A stretch of 64,000 nt of DNA from Sclerotinia nivalis (lineage: Eukaryota > Ascomycota > Leotiomycetes > Helotiales > Sclerotiniaceae). Where the stretch lies: assembly GCA_029531795.1 (NCBI GenBank), contig JAPEIS010000004.1:2294001-2358000 (forward strand), given 5' to 3'. The position numbers and the translations under genes were made by a program. Positions 35,283 through 46,177 of this stretch are shown one piece after another (the first letter of the stretch is position 1; each line of letters begins with the position of its first letter). The notes beneath the pieces were generated by a model. It was not told the DNA's origin. It searched no databases and saw nothing but the letters and a program-made list of their open reading frames with translations.

Positions 35283-35499
35283 TTTGTGAGGTTTCGATTA
35301 ATTGAAAGAAATAAGGTTGTTGTTCCTGGCGCAAATGTTTGAAGCGCATCATTAGATGTCGAAATAAATTTTTGCGGGTCGTCGGAATAACTGTCCCCGA
35401 GGCGGGGATTCGGCCCGCCTTGTAACATGCTTCAAGATTTTGGGTAACTTTAGCAACATGAAGTTGGTTTTGATATTGAATCGTCCAATTATACCAACC
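35283..35499. promoter_or_regulatory. bidirectional promoter IMP3/RSM18
   Basis: 217 bp between the start codons of two divergent genes serving cytosolic and mitochondrial ribosome production. It includes a GC-rich near-palindrome at about 35394-35421 (CCCCGAGGCGGGG, then GGCCCGCC). The antisense frame at 35352-35672 is treated as a shadow. Confidence 0.5.
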
Positions 35500-36291
35500 A
35501 TGCCTCCTCGATTACAATGTTTAAACGCAGCGCGAAATGCGTTCTCAATGCCGGGCCTGGAGATGCGATTTTCAACTAGTAAAGTTGTCTCGGCTGGTAG
35601 GCCCAATAATCTTACATCCATCAATGCAGTTGCTAACCCGCGCCGCAGAACTTCCTCCCGCCTTCGACACATCGCCCTCGAATGTGCCTGGTATGGGTGG
35701 TCTCATCTCGCTTCTCAACAAAACTCAAGAAAGAACAGCGGAGCGACGTAGGACAGTACAAGCCAACGTTAGAGCGACTGCACAATCCTCCGCCCAGGAA
35801 AACGGAACATGGCAGACAAAAACAGACCTGACGAAACAAATACATAGAAGGTGGAAGGCTGGAGATGTTTATGCACCGCATGATTTAAGTGGGATAGAAA
35901 TGTCGAAATGGAAGAAGAGAGGAAAGGTCACTAGGGATGTTTTTGATGTTGTTGCATTTGACCCTATAGCTACGGGAAGTTATAAGGTTAGTTTTTTCTT
36001 GGTGGGATGAAAGACTAGGATGAGTAGGACTGGTTAAGGAAGCTAGAGCTGTACTAATGAGATATGTAGAATTTCTCGATAATGTCAGAATATGTAACGC
36101 CGATGGGAAGGATCAGGGGAAGTAAGGAAACTGGATTGAGACCAGTCAATCAGAGGAAGATTGCGAAGGCAATCAGAAGGTCTATTGGTATGGGAATGAT
36201 GCCTAGTGTGCATAGACATCCCGAGGTTCTTTATAAGGCGAGAGAGAAAGCAGAACAGAATGATAATTACAAACGAGGTGTACTCGTTTGA
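35500..36291 (+). CDS. RSM18: mitochondrial small-subunit ribosomal protein bS18m
   Basis: A component of the mitochondrial 37S ribosomal subunit, homologous to bacterial S18. Three exons (35500-35596, 35649-35986, 36070-36291) give 218 aa. Intron 1 is 52 nt (GTAGGC, GCTAACC, CGCAG, phase 1) and shifts between two overlapping reading frames. Intron 2 starts GTTAGT and ends TGTAG (phase 0). The N-terminus MPPRLQCLNAARNAF is a mitochondrial targeting type. The conserved S18 core spans the second junction, reading TGSYK then NFSIMSEYVTPMGRI and GLRPVNQRKIAKAIRRSIGMGMMPSVHRHPEV. These blocks are diagnostic. It diverges from IMP3. Confidence 0.93.
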
Positions 36292-38512
36292 GGGGTTAGC
36301 AGAAATGGAGGAATGAAGGAATGTATGGTATATATGCACCGGCTAGCTTGCATAACCGCGACTAGCGCAGTGAAATTGTATGGCATATCGAATTCAAGCA
36401 TACATTATTTTTAGTCACGGAATGCTGTCTATTAACTTAGTTTTACTTGAGACTGCGCCAGGGATTTGACAGTATTATGCCAGCCAGAATTAGGGTTAGA
36501 AGGTACCTTTTGGAGTAATCTCAATTATAACCTTTGGCAATTTAAACCAATATTGGCTGCTGAAGTTTTTCTTACCCAGCCCTAGCTCCAGTTAATAAAC
36601 AAATTCCGGCAAGGTAAATTGTGTGAGACGTCGAGGACGACAGATTAGATTTCTTTATATACCGAAAATTTTGTTATTTCAACAGGGTAGCAGCGATAAC
36701 TGTTTGCCCAAAACCGAGTCGAACTTTTTGAAGAAGTCTGGTTTGTACTTTGAACCTGCTTCCTCCCGCAGCTTCTTCAAATAAACAAATCAGGGATGTG
36801 GTTGTTTATTGCTTCGTTCTGGTACCTCAGTACCACAATTCCACGAAACCTTTTGCGTTACAAGGCGGTAGGTTGAAGATTTTAATAGCTAAAGTCGCCA
36901 ACTGGTAAACGTACTTAGAAATCACAAATTCGGAGACTCTGGAATACCTCCTTAAACCCGATTATCTACAGCGATCACGACCTTAGAAGCCAGCTCAGGG
37001 GTAGCAATGGCATGGGTCAAATGGTTCTATAAGGCACCATTTGCAGCGAATAAATACCTACGTCCGGGAAGTGCTTAGCTTATGGCTCCCGGGTTGGTTC
37101 GAGAAGAAATTAGATTGATGACTTGGCCACGAGGACTGGCTATCTCAAATTCCGAAATGCATAAAAGACGGGGGCACTAATACAGTGCACAGAGCGGGCG
37201 AACTGGTATGAGGGTGGAATTTAAGCAGTTGGGCGTTTTGACTATAAAAATCTTAGCGGCCTCTTGCAATGACCAGATGACTTTCACTCTTCGATCGAGC
37301 AAATATCAATTTATGTCATAAGGAATACGTAACTTCATTGTCGGCCATTGGCAAGCTGGTTTGAGCCACTATATCCATTCGATCCTAAAACTACCTTCTC
37401 ATCGTTGTACGCCGGGGTGAAAACCCCAAAACCTGCTGCTTTCTGGAATATACCAAATACACCACCACAATTCGACATCCCTCAAAGATCCCACTGCTTC
37501 CTGGCATGAAGTATTTAAAATACAAAACTTTGCAGCAAATTTAGAAGGAGGGGAAAGCGGGGGAGTCAAGCTGTCAGCACAGTTCGACTGAGGCTTTTAT
37601 GGGACTGGGATGTAATTGTAACCCCGATTGGTATCACCAAATCGCATTTTTGAATTTTGGTACTTTCCGTACATTGTTGTTGCATACAGGTATGGGCATA
37701 ACATGCATGGCATATTTCACAGAAACATGTGCACCCGGGCAAGCCTGATCTGAAGGCCAACGAGATCTACAACCATCAAGTATCATTGCTCGACTACTGA
37801 ACACTTCAAAGTCTTTCACTATTGTCAAAGATAAAGTCCTAAGATAGCATTTGGACGAGACTTATTCCCTTAGCGTTACTACACCAGGCATGCATCAGTG
37901 GTTCCTCCCACCAGCCGCCTAGGCTTGCAAAAAGTCAGATAGTCAATTGGTAAAAATTAGCCTTACATGAATTCCCCTTCTGCATAGAAAAGGATCCCTG
38001 GAGTACAGACTATGGAGTACCATGCGTTGATTAACAACCCACATTTTTGAATTCACCTGGTAATGAAATGATGAAGCTGTAACAGCTTCCAGACTGTACA
38101 TGCCATCGGGTGATTCAGGAAAACTTCACGACGACTACCCTATCGGGCAGAATTCGGGAGCAGGCCACAGACACTCGCCTGAAAATGAGTATTCGGCTTG
38201 TCCTTTGGTAAACTGAAACCTAAACCTAAGCCGATCGAAACCTTTATGTTGACTACCTACTCTTTTCTTTCTCAAATAGAAGAACATGACTTCTACTTTT
38301 TAGACACCGAGTAACAAGCGAGGTTGTTGCAGTAATGTAAACCGTGCGGAGCCGTGGTGACAATGATGATTACATAAGCATTCATTCAAACCAGCTATCT
38401 ATCTCTAGGCTACCCCGGGATTATATTTACTCTCAGCCTTGCATCTTTTTCTCAAGGTTTCATCATTTGAGGCTCTGAACCTTGAATCTCAAATACAATA
38501 ACTATCGCAATT
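36292..38512. other. 2.2-kb intergenic region before PRP6
   Basis: No credible gene. A short minus frame at 37566-37760 has a Cys-dense run (GCTCFCEICHACYAHTC) but no start context, splice or six-Cys spacing to support it. The last few hundred bases are the PRP6 promoter and leader. Confidence 0.45.
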
Positions 38513-41455
38513 ATGTCTGGTCGACGCGATTTCCTCAGTCAAAAGGCACCCGAGAATTATGTTGCTGGTTTAGGTCGAGGAGCCACAGGTTTCACAACAC
38601 GATCTGATTTAGGTCCTGCGCGAGAAGGCCCAAGTGAAGATCAAATCAAGGAAGCTCTTGCAAAGCGCGCTGCTCAACTTGGTCAAGCAGCTCCTACAGC
38701 ATACGGAGCTACCGAAAAGAAAGATGATGATGAGGACGATGAGCGGTTTCAGGATCCAGACAATGAGGTTGGGTTATTCTCAGGTGGCGTTTACGACAAG
38801 GATGATGATGAGGCAGACAGGATATACCAAGAAGTAGATGAGAAGATGGATAGACGGCGGAAAATAAGAAGGTTTGTCTCCCCCTTTATCATAATCCCCA
38901 ATCCTCCAATGCATTTAGTTTATCATATGAAAATAGATGAGCAGATTACCGACGAGTTTACCTACAGGGAAGCACGAGAAAAAGCAGAAAGGGAAGAATA
39001 CGAGCGGAACAATCCCAAAATCCAACAACAATTCGCGGACTTAAAACGAGCGCTAGGAACGGTCAGTGATGAAGATTGGGCGAACTTGCCGGAAGTGGGT
39101 GATTTGACTGGAAAAAACCGACGAAGTAAACAAGAATTGAGAAAGAGGTTTTATGCCGTTCCAGATAGCGTTATTGCTGGAGCTCGAGACACGACTGAGT
39201 TAGGAACTACTGTAATGGACGATGGTGGAGAGAGTGCAGGAGGCGATGGACCGGACGGGACGATGACCAATTTTGCGGATATTGGAGCGGCGCGAGATAA
39301 AGTACTCAAAGTAAAATTGGATCAAGCGTCTCAAGGCACCGACTCGATTTCTGGAAATGCGACAAACATCGACCCGAAAGGATATCTCACCAGTTTAGCC
39401 AAATCACAAATCAATGAGGGAGAAACTCAAGTCGGTGACATCGTCCGTGTACGAACTCTGTTGGAATCTGTTATCAAAACAAATCCCAAGCATGCTCCAG
39501 GATGGATTGCGGCTGCTCGTGTCGAAGAGCTTGCAGGAAAGACAGTAGCGGCTCGCAATATTATTGCTCGCGGTTGTGAGTATTGTCCTAAGAGTGAGGA
39601 TATATGGCTCGAAAATATTCGACTGAACGACAACCACAACGCAAAGATTATAGCTGCAAATGCCATCAAGAATAATGATCGTTCAGTGCGGTTATGGGTC
39701 GAATCGATGAAATTAGAATCAGAACCAAGAGCTAAGAAACGAGTCATTAGGCTCGCTCTAGATCACATTCCACAATCTGTAGGCCTCTGGAAGGAGGCTG
39801 TCAATCTAGAAGAAGATCCCAGTGATGCACGTCTACTTCTTGCCAAAGCTACTGAAATTATTCCTCTTTCAGTTGAATTATGGCTAGCACTTGCACGATT
39901 AGAAACGTCCGAGAATGCCCAAAAAGTCCTCAATAAGGCTCGGAAAGCTATCCCTACCTCTCATGAAATTTGGATTGCTGCCGCACGTCTTGGTGAGCAA
40001 ATGGGTACCGCCTCTAAGATAAATGTTATGAACCGTGCTGTCAAAGCTTTAGCGAAGGAATCTGCAATGTTAAAAAGAGAGGATTGGATTACCGAGGCAG
40101 AAAAGTGTGAAGAAGAGGGGGCAGTTTTGACATGCGGTAACATCGTTCGAGAAACTCTAGGATGGGGCTTGGACGAAGATGATGATCGAAAGGATATTTG
40201 GATGGAAGATGCAAAAGCTAGCATCAATCGTGGAAAGTATGAGACTGCTCGTGCCATTTATGCCTATGCTCTTAGAGTTTTCGTTACTAGCACGAAACTT
40301 TGGCTCGCGGCTGCAGACCTAGAGAAGAATCATGGTACAAAGGAAGCTTTGTGGCAATTACTCGAGAAGGCCGTTGAAGCACGTCCCACCAGTGAAGTCC
40401 TGTGGATGATGCTTGCCAAGGAAAAGTGGTTGGCCGGTGAAGTTGATAATGCACGAAGAGTTCTTGGTAAAGCTTTCAATCAAAATCCAAATAATGAGGA
40501 GATTTGGCTTGCGGCTGTAAAACTAGAGGCAGAGAACCAGCAACCAGAACAGGCACGAGAGCTCCTCAAAACGGCACGACAAGAAGCTCCCACTGACCGT
40601 GTATGGACGAAGAGTGTAGCATATGAGAGACAATTAGGTAATATTGATGCAGCGTTGGATCTCGCGAATCAAGGATTAAACATATTTCCTGGTGCTGCCA
40701 AGTTGTGGATGATGAAAGGTCAAATCTACGAAAGCGAAGGCAAAATGCCACAAGCTCGTGAAGCGTACAGTACAGGCACAAAAGCCTGCTCAAAGTCAGT
40801 ACCACTTTGGTTACTATACTCGAGACTCGAAGAGCGAGCTGGCATGGTGGTCAAGGCACGTAGTGTCCTCGACAGAGCACGATTAGCAGTTCCTAAATCC
40901 CCAGAATTATGGACCGAATCGGTGAGAGTTGAACGACGCGCAAATAATACCGCTCAGGCAAAGATCATGATGGCGAAAGCTCTTCAGGAGGTACCCAATA
41001 GTGGATTGCTCTATACAGAATCGATCTGGAATTTGGAAGCACGAACACAGAGAAAACCTCGTGCGTTGGAAGCTATCAAGAAAGTCGACAATGATCCCAT
41101 CCTCTTCGTCACTATTGCGCGCATCTTCTGGGGGGAGAGAAGATTGGAAAAAGCTCAGAATTGGTTTGAGAAAGCTATTTTACTGGATAGTGATTTGGGT
41201 GATACGTGGGCTTGGTACTACAAGTTTTTGTTACAGCATGGCACTGAAGTAAGTTCTCCTAGATGTAGCTTTGGTATGATGGTTGGGATTGACACTAATC
41301 AATTTGTAAAGGAAAAACGTGCAGATGTCGTATCGAAATGTATACTTAGCGAACCGAGACATGGAGAGTTTTGGCAAGCGGTAGCGAAGGATCCAAAAAA
41401 TGCGGGTAAAAACATCGAGGAGATATTGAAATTGGTTGTGGATAAAGTTGAGTGA
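38513..41455 (+). CDS. PRP6: pre-mRNA splicing factor Prp6/Prp1 (U5 tri-snRNP)
   Basis: Bridges U5 and U4/U6 in the spliceosomal tri-snRNP. Three exons (38513-38871, 38968-41248, 41312-41455) give 927 aa, normal for the family. Residues 1-160 are the PRP1 N-terminal domain (FLSQKAPENYVAGLGRGATGFTTRSDLGPA, then DRYQ-type acidic motifs and IYQEVDEKMDRRRKIRR). From about residue 260 to the end there are around 15-19 HAT/TPR repeats, recognisable by W at the fourth or fifth position and P in helix turns (DIWLENIRLN, RLWVESMKLE, ELWLALARLE, EIWLAAVKLE). Intron 1 (GTTTGT..CTACAG, phase 2) restores RREAREKAEREEYE. Intron 2 (GTAAGT..GTAAAG, phase 0) restores HGTEEKRADVV. Both introns are stop-free and multiples of three (96 and 63 nt), so the unspliced frame is also open. 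Confidence 0.95.
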   Translation: MSGRRDFLSQKAPENYVAGLGRGATGFTTRSDLGPAREGPSEDQIKEALAKRAAQLGQAAPTAYGATEKKDDDEDDERFQDPDNEVGLFSGGVYDKDDDEADRIYQEVDEKMDRRRKIRRFVSPFIIIPNPPMHLVYHMKIDEQITDEFTYREAREKAEREEYERNNPKIQQQFADLKRALGTVSDEDWANLPEVGDLTGKNRRSKQELRKRFYAVPDSVIAGARDTTELGTTVMDDGGESAGGDGPDGTMTNFADIGAARDKVLKVKLDQASQGTDSISGNATNIDPKGYLTSLAKSQINEGETQVGDIVRVRTLLESVIKTNPKHAPGWIAAARVEELAGKTVAARNIIARGCEYCPKSEDIWLENIRLNDNHNAKIIAANAIKNNDRSVRLWVESMKLESEPRAKKRVIRLALDHIPQSVGLWKEAVNLEEDPSDARLLLAKATEIIPLSVELWLALARLETSENAQKVLNKARKAIPTSHEIWIAAARLGEQMGTASKINVMNRAVKALAKESAMLKREDWITEAEKCEEEGAVLTCGNIVRETLGWGLDEDDDRKDIWMEDAKASINRGKYETARAIYAYALRVFVTSTKLWLAAADLEKNHGTKEALWQLLEKAVEARPTSEVLWMMLAKEKWLAGEVDNARRVLGKAFNQNPNNEEIWLAAVKLEAENQQPEQARELLKTARQEAPTDRVWTKSVAYERQLGNIDAALDLANQGLNIFPGAAKLWMMKGQIYESEGKMPQAREAYSTGTKACSKSVPLWLLYSRLEERAGMVVKARSVLDRARLAVPKSPELWTESVRVERRANNTAQAKIMMAKALQEVPNSGLLYTESIWNLEARTQRKPRALEAIKKVDNDPILFVTIARIFWGERRLEKAQNWFEKAILLDSDLGDTWAWYYKFLLQHGTEVSSPRCSFGMMVGIDTNQFVKEKRADVVSKCILSEPRHGEFWQAVAKDPKNAGKNIEEILKLVVDKVE

Positions 41456-42096
41456 GGTGGAGTATAGATGTGGAAGAAGGCGAGTGGTAATGGTTGGGTG
41501 TATGATGATGAAATAAATATTCACGGGAAAGTTAGAGCTGTTGGATTTGGGAATCAAATTAAGCTCGCTGCATTTATGCGATTAATCCGTGTTCTATGTT
41601 TCTACAATGCGAAATAACTGTATCTGTATCAATTTTCATGTGATGTCATTTAATTATCCCTCTAGAATTTTGGGGAGGGAGGAAGATTCTGGTCGAAGGA
41701 ACTCTAATGATGTTGTAGGAAAAAACAAGCTCACCTGAATCATCCTGCACAGGGACACGTTAAAGGGGGGGAAAAAAAGAAAGCTACTCATCACGCAAAT
41801 TTCACATCCACACCACGACAATCGACAGAAAGAATATATGTATGTGAAGGTGTATTTATTCTAAACTACCAACACAAATGACTATTCCTAGCCATCCATT
41901 CATTCATTTCCTTCCCTGATATCGATATCATACAATCATAAAGCCAGTCATCAGGCCATCAGGCAAAGGAAAAAGCCCATTCCCAACGCTAAGTGAAATA
42001 CAACGCTTCCTTCGGCTCATGCTTCATAGATCGTATCCTCGATCAACAGTGTTCTTTGGAACTGTGAAGTTTATTCGACGGTGCCGAATTTACTGT
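41456..42096. other. convergent intergenic region PRP6/Hsp12-type gene
   Basis: 3' sequence of both flanking genes. A G/A-rich run (GGGGGGGAAAAAAAG) lies at 41765-41779. No coding frame supported. Confidence 0.6.
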
Positions 42097-42584
42097 TTAC
42101 TTGGTGTCTTTGTTGCCGGTGAGGGAGGATGCTGGGGGGTGTTAGTTATATTGTTTATGGAAGGGGTCAAGGGGCTTGAAGGGATGACGGATGACGGAAG
42201 GTGGAAGGGCGGGAACATACCAGTGTTGGAGAGAGTATCAGAGACAGTATTGGCAGCATTACCAGCGGTATCCGAGACGGAACCAAGAATTCCCTTTCCT
42301 TGGCTCTGAGCATCATCGGCTCCGCTGCGGGTCTTATCGGTCACTTGTTGGGTGGTGGATTTTTGGTCGGCTGGGAGATTGTTGTGTTAGCATCTTGTAG
42401 AAGATGGAGTTTGAGGAAAGGAGGGGGTAGGAAGAAATATCATACATGGTTGAACAGCAGAAGCGGCCTTATCAGCACCTCCAGAGATGTTCTCGCCGAT
42501 CTTGTCGGTGGTGGATTTTTGGGAGTCGGGAGTAATTTTCTCAGAGACTTGCTCACCAACACCTTTGCGGAGATTGTCAGACAT
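42097..42584 (-). CDS. Hsp12/Hsp9-type small stress protein
   Basis: Three exons (42584-42446, 42370-42221, 42131-42097) give 107 aa. Intron 1 starts GTATGA, contains GCTAACA and ends CCCAG (phase 1); intron 2 starts GTATGT, contains AACTAACA and ends CCCCCAG (phase 1). The protein is hydrophilic and opens MSDNLRKGVGEQVSEKITPDSQKS, the hallmark of fungal Hsp12/Hsp9/Wh11 proteins. TTDKIGENISGGADKAAS, a second KSTTQQVTDKTRSGADDAQSQGKG block and the end TGNKDTK follow. The two KSTT..(V/I)..K..(S)GAD blocks look like an internal duplication. Family members are intrinsically disordered, bind membranes and rise under heat, osmotic or stationary-phase stress. Gene-specific regulation is not proven here. 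Confidence 0.9.
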
Positions 42585-44327
42585 ATTGATTGATGTGTTT
42601 GAAAGTTTGTTTAAGGGTTTGAAAAGTTTGTTTTAATTAGATTTTTGAGTGAGAATTGATTGAGATTTTGTTGATGTGTATGAGGAATGTGAATGAGGGG
42701 AAGAGGGAATGCTTCTTATACTTAAGATGGGGATGAATGATGACACTAGCCACGGATCCAACAAGGTAACAAGGTAGAAAACCATGCTTCTTTCAAACCT
42801 GTTTTCAAAGAGGAATAAGGCAGGTGGCTAGTGAATGATCCCGATGGGTAGGAAAGTCCTTCCAAACCTGCTTGCTACTGCTTGACTACATCTGCCTAGC
42901 ACACCTGCCACAGTAAGGCAAATGAATTATGGGTAACAAACAAACATCTAGCAAAAGAAACGTCATTTCTCACAAGGCAACGCCACAGGATCGCATGATC
43001 AAATCCGTGGCTATTTGTCTATTTACCCATTTGTTCGGATGAGAGCCTCCAATTTGTGTATGCATGGCGGGGTTATGGCCCCACGAATTAAAAATCGATC
43101 GTCATACTCATCCATGAGTTCATGTTGTGCCATATTCGCTTATGGGCAATTTGAAAATCCCATGTGAAAAAGGGATCGCGATTCAAGGAACTCTATCAAC
43201 CATGCCACCAATGAAAATCGCTTGATGTTGGGATGATTACATGGCTTTTGAAAATTTGGAAAGAGATGATGCAAAAGGATTTACCAAACATGCGCGAGAC
43301 GCCGAATGCAGAGGATTTGTGAGATGCTCTTTCATCGTTTCTTAGATTTATGATGTAATATGTAACAGGGTAAATATGTCGTCATTGCCAACTTCGAAAA
43401 TTGGAGATTGGGAATAACAATATAATCAATGGTGATATTTTGTGTGGGAAGGCGTTATCATCTTTTGATAGTGAAGGGGTATACGCGTAAGTTCGATACG
43501 GCAAGATTTATATTGGGGAGATGATATAATAATGACACAATAAGAATCAATGAAAACATGGATGAATTGAAAGTTGTGGATCGTAAACATTAAACACGTG
43601 ATGAGAAGCAATCTCGAGAAATAATCTCCGTTTTGAACATCGCGATGATTGTACTAACAATGATACTTTTGAAAAGTATCAAAATTGTAGAATCCGAATT
43701 TTATGATTGAAGATCTTTAATCGACGGAGTCTACCCATGATTACCTAAGGGCTAATTACATAAGAATTGACAACCGGCAACTTGAATAGTTCATCCACGT
43801 GCTCACGCGAACTGCCAATTTTAATTTTTAATCATGTGCATGTAATCTTACACGTACAGCACAACAGCACTTTTTCTTTATCAAACCTGTGATGACTTCA
43901 AGCTCAATATCACTCTCTTCCATGTGGTGACACATTCTAGCTCTCATTCACCATTTTCCAAAGAGCCTTTGGCTTCAATAATCATTCCATTCGCCTTTCA
44001 AAACATCAGTTCCCATGGCTTGCGGGTAATGCGTATTCCTGTCCAGATCTCAACTTCCCGGAAGATCAGCTACATCAAGGATATTAATTTCGAGATTGCT
44101 AACATCTTAGGCACCATAGTCTGTGACACTAACGTCGCGGTGTAGCAAGAATAGAGTGTGAGAGTGTGTTTTGTTTGGCTCTAGGAATAATGACAATAGA
44201 GCGAGTAGAGAGTACACAGCAAGTGTTGCATTATCATTACTTTCTATTAAGTTGAAGTGGGCTCTTTTCATTAGGTATATACACAGCGCGCCACATCCAT
44301 TACTATCATTTACATCAATGGCATAGC
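42585..44327. other. intergenic region, no gene seen
   Basis: Promoter of the Hsp12-type gene at the left, 3' end of the sugar transporter at the right. Frames at 43426-43611, 43924-44145 and 44107-44331 are short and without domain or splice support. Confidence 0.5.
42715..42720 (-). promoter_or_regulatory. TATA-like box of the Hsp12-type gene
   Basis: TATAAG on the minus strand, 131 bp before the start codon. A single AGGGG (stress-element-like core) at 42696-42700 is nearby but lies on the gene side of the TATA box, which is not the usual arrangement. Confidence 0.35.
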
Positions 44328-46177
44328 TCAAACCTCCTTGACTGCCTCACCACTTGTGCTCTTTTCGCTGCCTTCAAGTGGCACAACGACATGCTCATCG
44401 ATGTCTTTCCTTCTAATATCTTCATTGACAACCTTGAAAAGAACATCCATTTCTTCCAAACTCAAACCTTTGGTCTCGGGAAGGAACCAAACAAAAATGA
44501 ATGCGACTGAATTAAATGTTCCGAAGATCTACTCATACCGGATTTGTTAGCTTCACGTCATGTTTCAATCATGTTTCATATACAAAAATAAACATACCAT
44601 CCAAGTTTTCCATCCAATGTTCAACACTGCGATTGGAGTCTCTCTGGAAACGACATAATTGAAAAGCCAGACTACCATGACACTGATAGCCATTCCCCAG
44701 TCACGAATTCGAGTAGGATAAATTCTGAGATTGTTAGTTGGTTGACATCCATATAAAGTATTGTGGCAACTTACTCTCCAATATAGACCCAAGCAATAGG
44801 TCCCCAAGACATGGAATAAAAAACGACGAAGAGGTAGATGATTGCCATCTAAGAAAGTTAGCCTGGGACTTAGACGCTGCAGTGTAGCCTTCATACCATT
44901 CCCTTTCCACTCGGTGTATCATTTGTTGTGTGTCCGGTGACTGGTGGATGTGTGGCTAAGACTGCACCAAGGGCAAACATAGTGATTGCCATGCCAGCAC
45001 TACCAACACTCAACAAGGTTTTTCTCTTGAAATGTTGAATCTAGATGATATCAACGTCAGAATTACGTGCACAATCGTTTTGAGGTTTCGAGGTAAAGGA
45101 AAAGGGGCAAGGGTATGTTTCAACTTACTCCTGCGATCAAGAAAATAGCAGTAACACCGACTTTGATACAGGTAAAGATTCCACTGGCGAAGAGAGCAGC
45201 ATTCTGAGCGGTGAAGCCAATCTGCTTGAATACCGTGGGTCCGTAGTACAAGATTCCATTATGCCCACACCAAATACTGAAGAATGAGACACCACACCCC
45301 CAAACAAGACGAATAAGGTTTCTTGATTGAAACAATTCAGTTATTGATCTACCAGAGGTCGCGGCAATCTCCTCTTCAATTTGCGCATGCATCTCTGCAA
45401 TCTCAGTTTTGATTTCCAAGTCCTCGGACGTTGAGCCTCTGAGATAGCACAATGCGTGTTCGGCCTCGTCCCATCGATTTTGTTTGGCCAGCCATCTTGG
45501 AGATTCGATTATAAGAAATGATCCAAGCATAATAATTGCAGCGAGGATAATTTGGATGCTCAATGGAACTCTCCATTGTTTGCTTGTCGGATGCAGATGT
45601 AACGAGCATCCATATGTTGTCCAATAAGCCAGCAATCCTCCGGTAACAAGGAACATTTCGAAAAGCCCCATCAAGAACCCTCTCAGTTCCTTCGGTGCGG
45701 TTTCCGCAACTAAAAGAGGAGTGAGATTGCTAACCATACCAACACCAAAACCGGAAATAATACGTCCGGCATAGATCATGGACAGAGAAGGTGGCTGGGC
45801 AGCAGTTTGAAGGATTCCACCGAGCATAAGAAAGGCTGCTGCAATAGTCATTGTTGGCTTCCGACCAATGTACTTTGTGAGTAAGGCTGGAACTATTGCT
45901 CCAAAGAATGCACCGGCATTGAGAAGTGCTACTATGTTGGAGGAAATGTATGCTTTATGTGCAACGCTAGTAGAGAGTTTGAACTCTACAGAAAAACTAT
46001 TCAGTGGTCAGTTAGGCATCTTTCTCCGTGGCAGATCTTTCATAACTACCTTTGCAGTGCTACTACAGATCCAGCGACACCTGTATCATATCCAAACAGC
46101 ATAGAAGCTGTATTGGCCACGGCGGCAACAGAGACTGCGCCTCTGTGCTTTGACAGGAGTGCTAAAGTGGAAGACAT
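44328..46177 (-). CDS. MFS sugar porter family transporter
   Basis: A 12-TM proton-linked sugar (or quinate-like) transporter of the plasma membrane. Six exons (46177-46050, 45996-45129, 45040-44897, 44848-44775, 44724-44598, 44528-44328) join in frame to 513 aa, the usual length. Signatures: [16 protein letters not shown] in the first [11 protein letters not shown] (GRK loop), [11 protein letters not shown] and [16 protein letters not shown] before the central loop. Further on are [27 protein letters not shown] (split across an intron after GE) and [13 protein letters not shown] near the C-terminus. All six are standard sugar-porter motifs. Two conserved motifs (YIGE/IYPTR and LQS/FSVEF) are completed only by splicing, supporting those junctions. 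Substrate cannot be told from sequence alone. No catabolic neighbours are seen. Confidence 0.92.

Noticed and set aside
35394..35421. GC-rich near-palindrome considered as tRNA or terminator
   Set aside because: No tRNA B box or cloverleaf; kept only as part of the divergent promoter.
35352..35672. Minus-strand 106-codon frame over RSM18
   Set aside because: Antisense shadow of RSM18 exon 1, intron 1 and promoter.
37566..37760. Cys-dense minus frame (GCTCFCEICHACYAHTC)
   Set aside because: Short, no matching spacing, no splice partner; likely chance.
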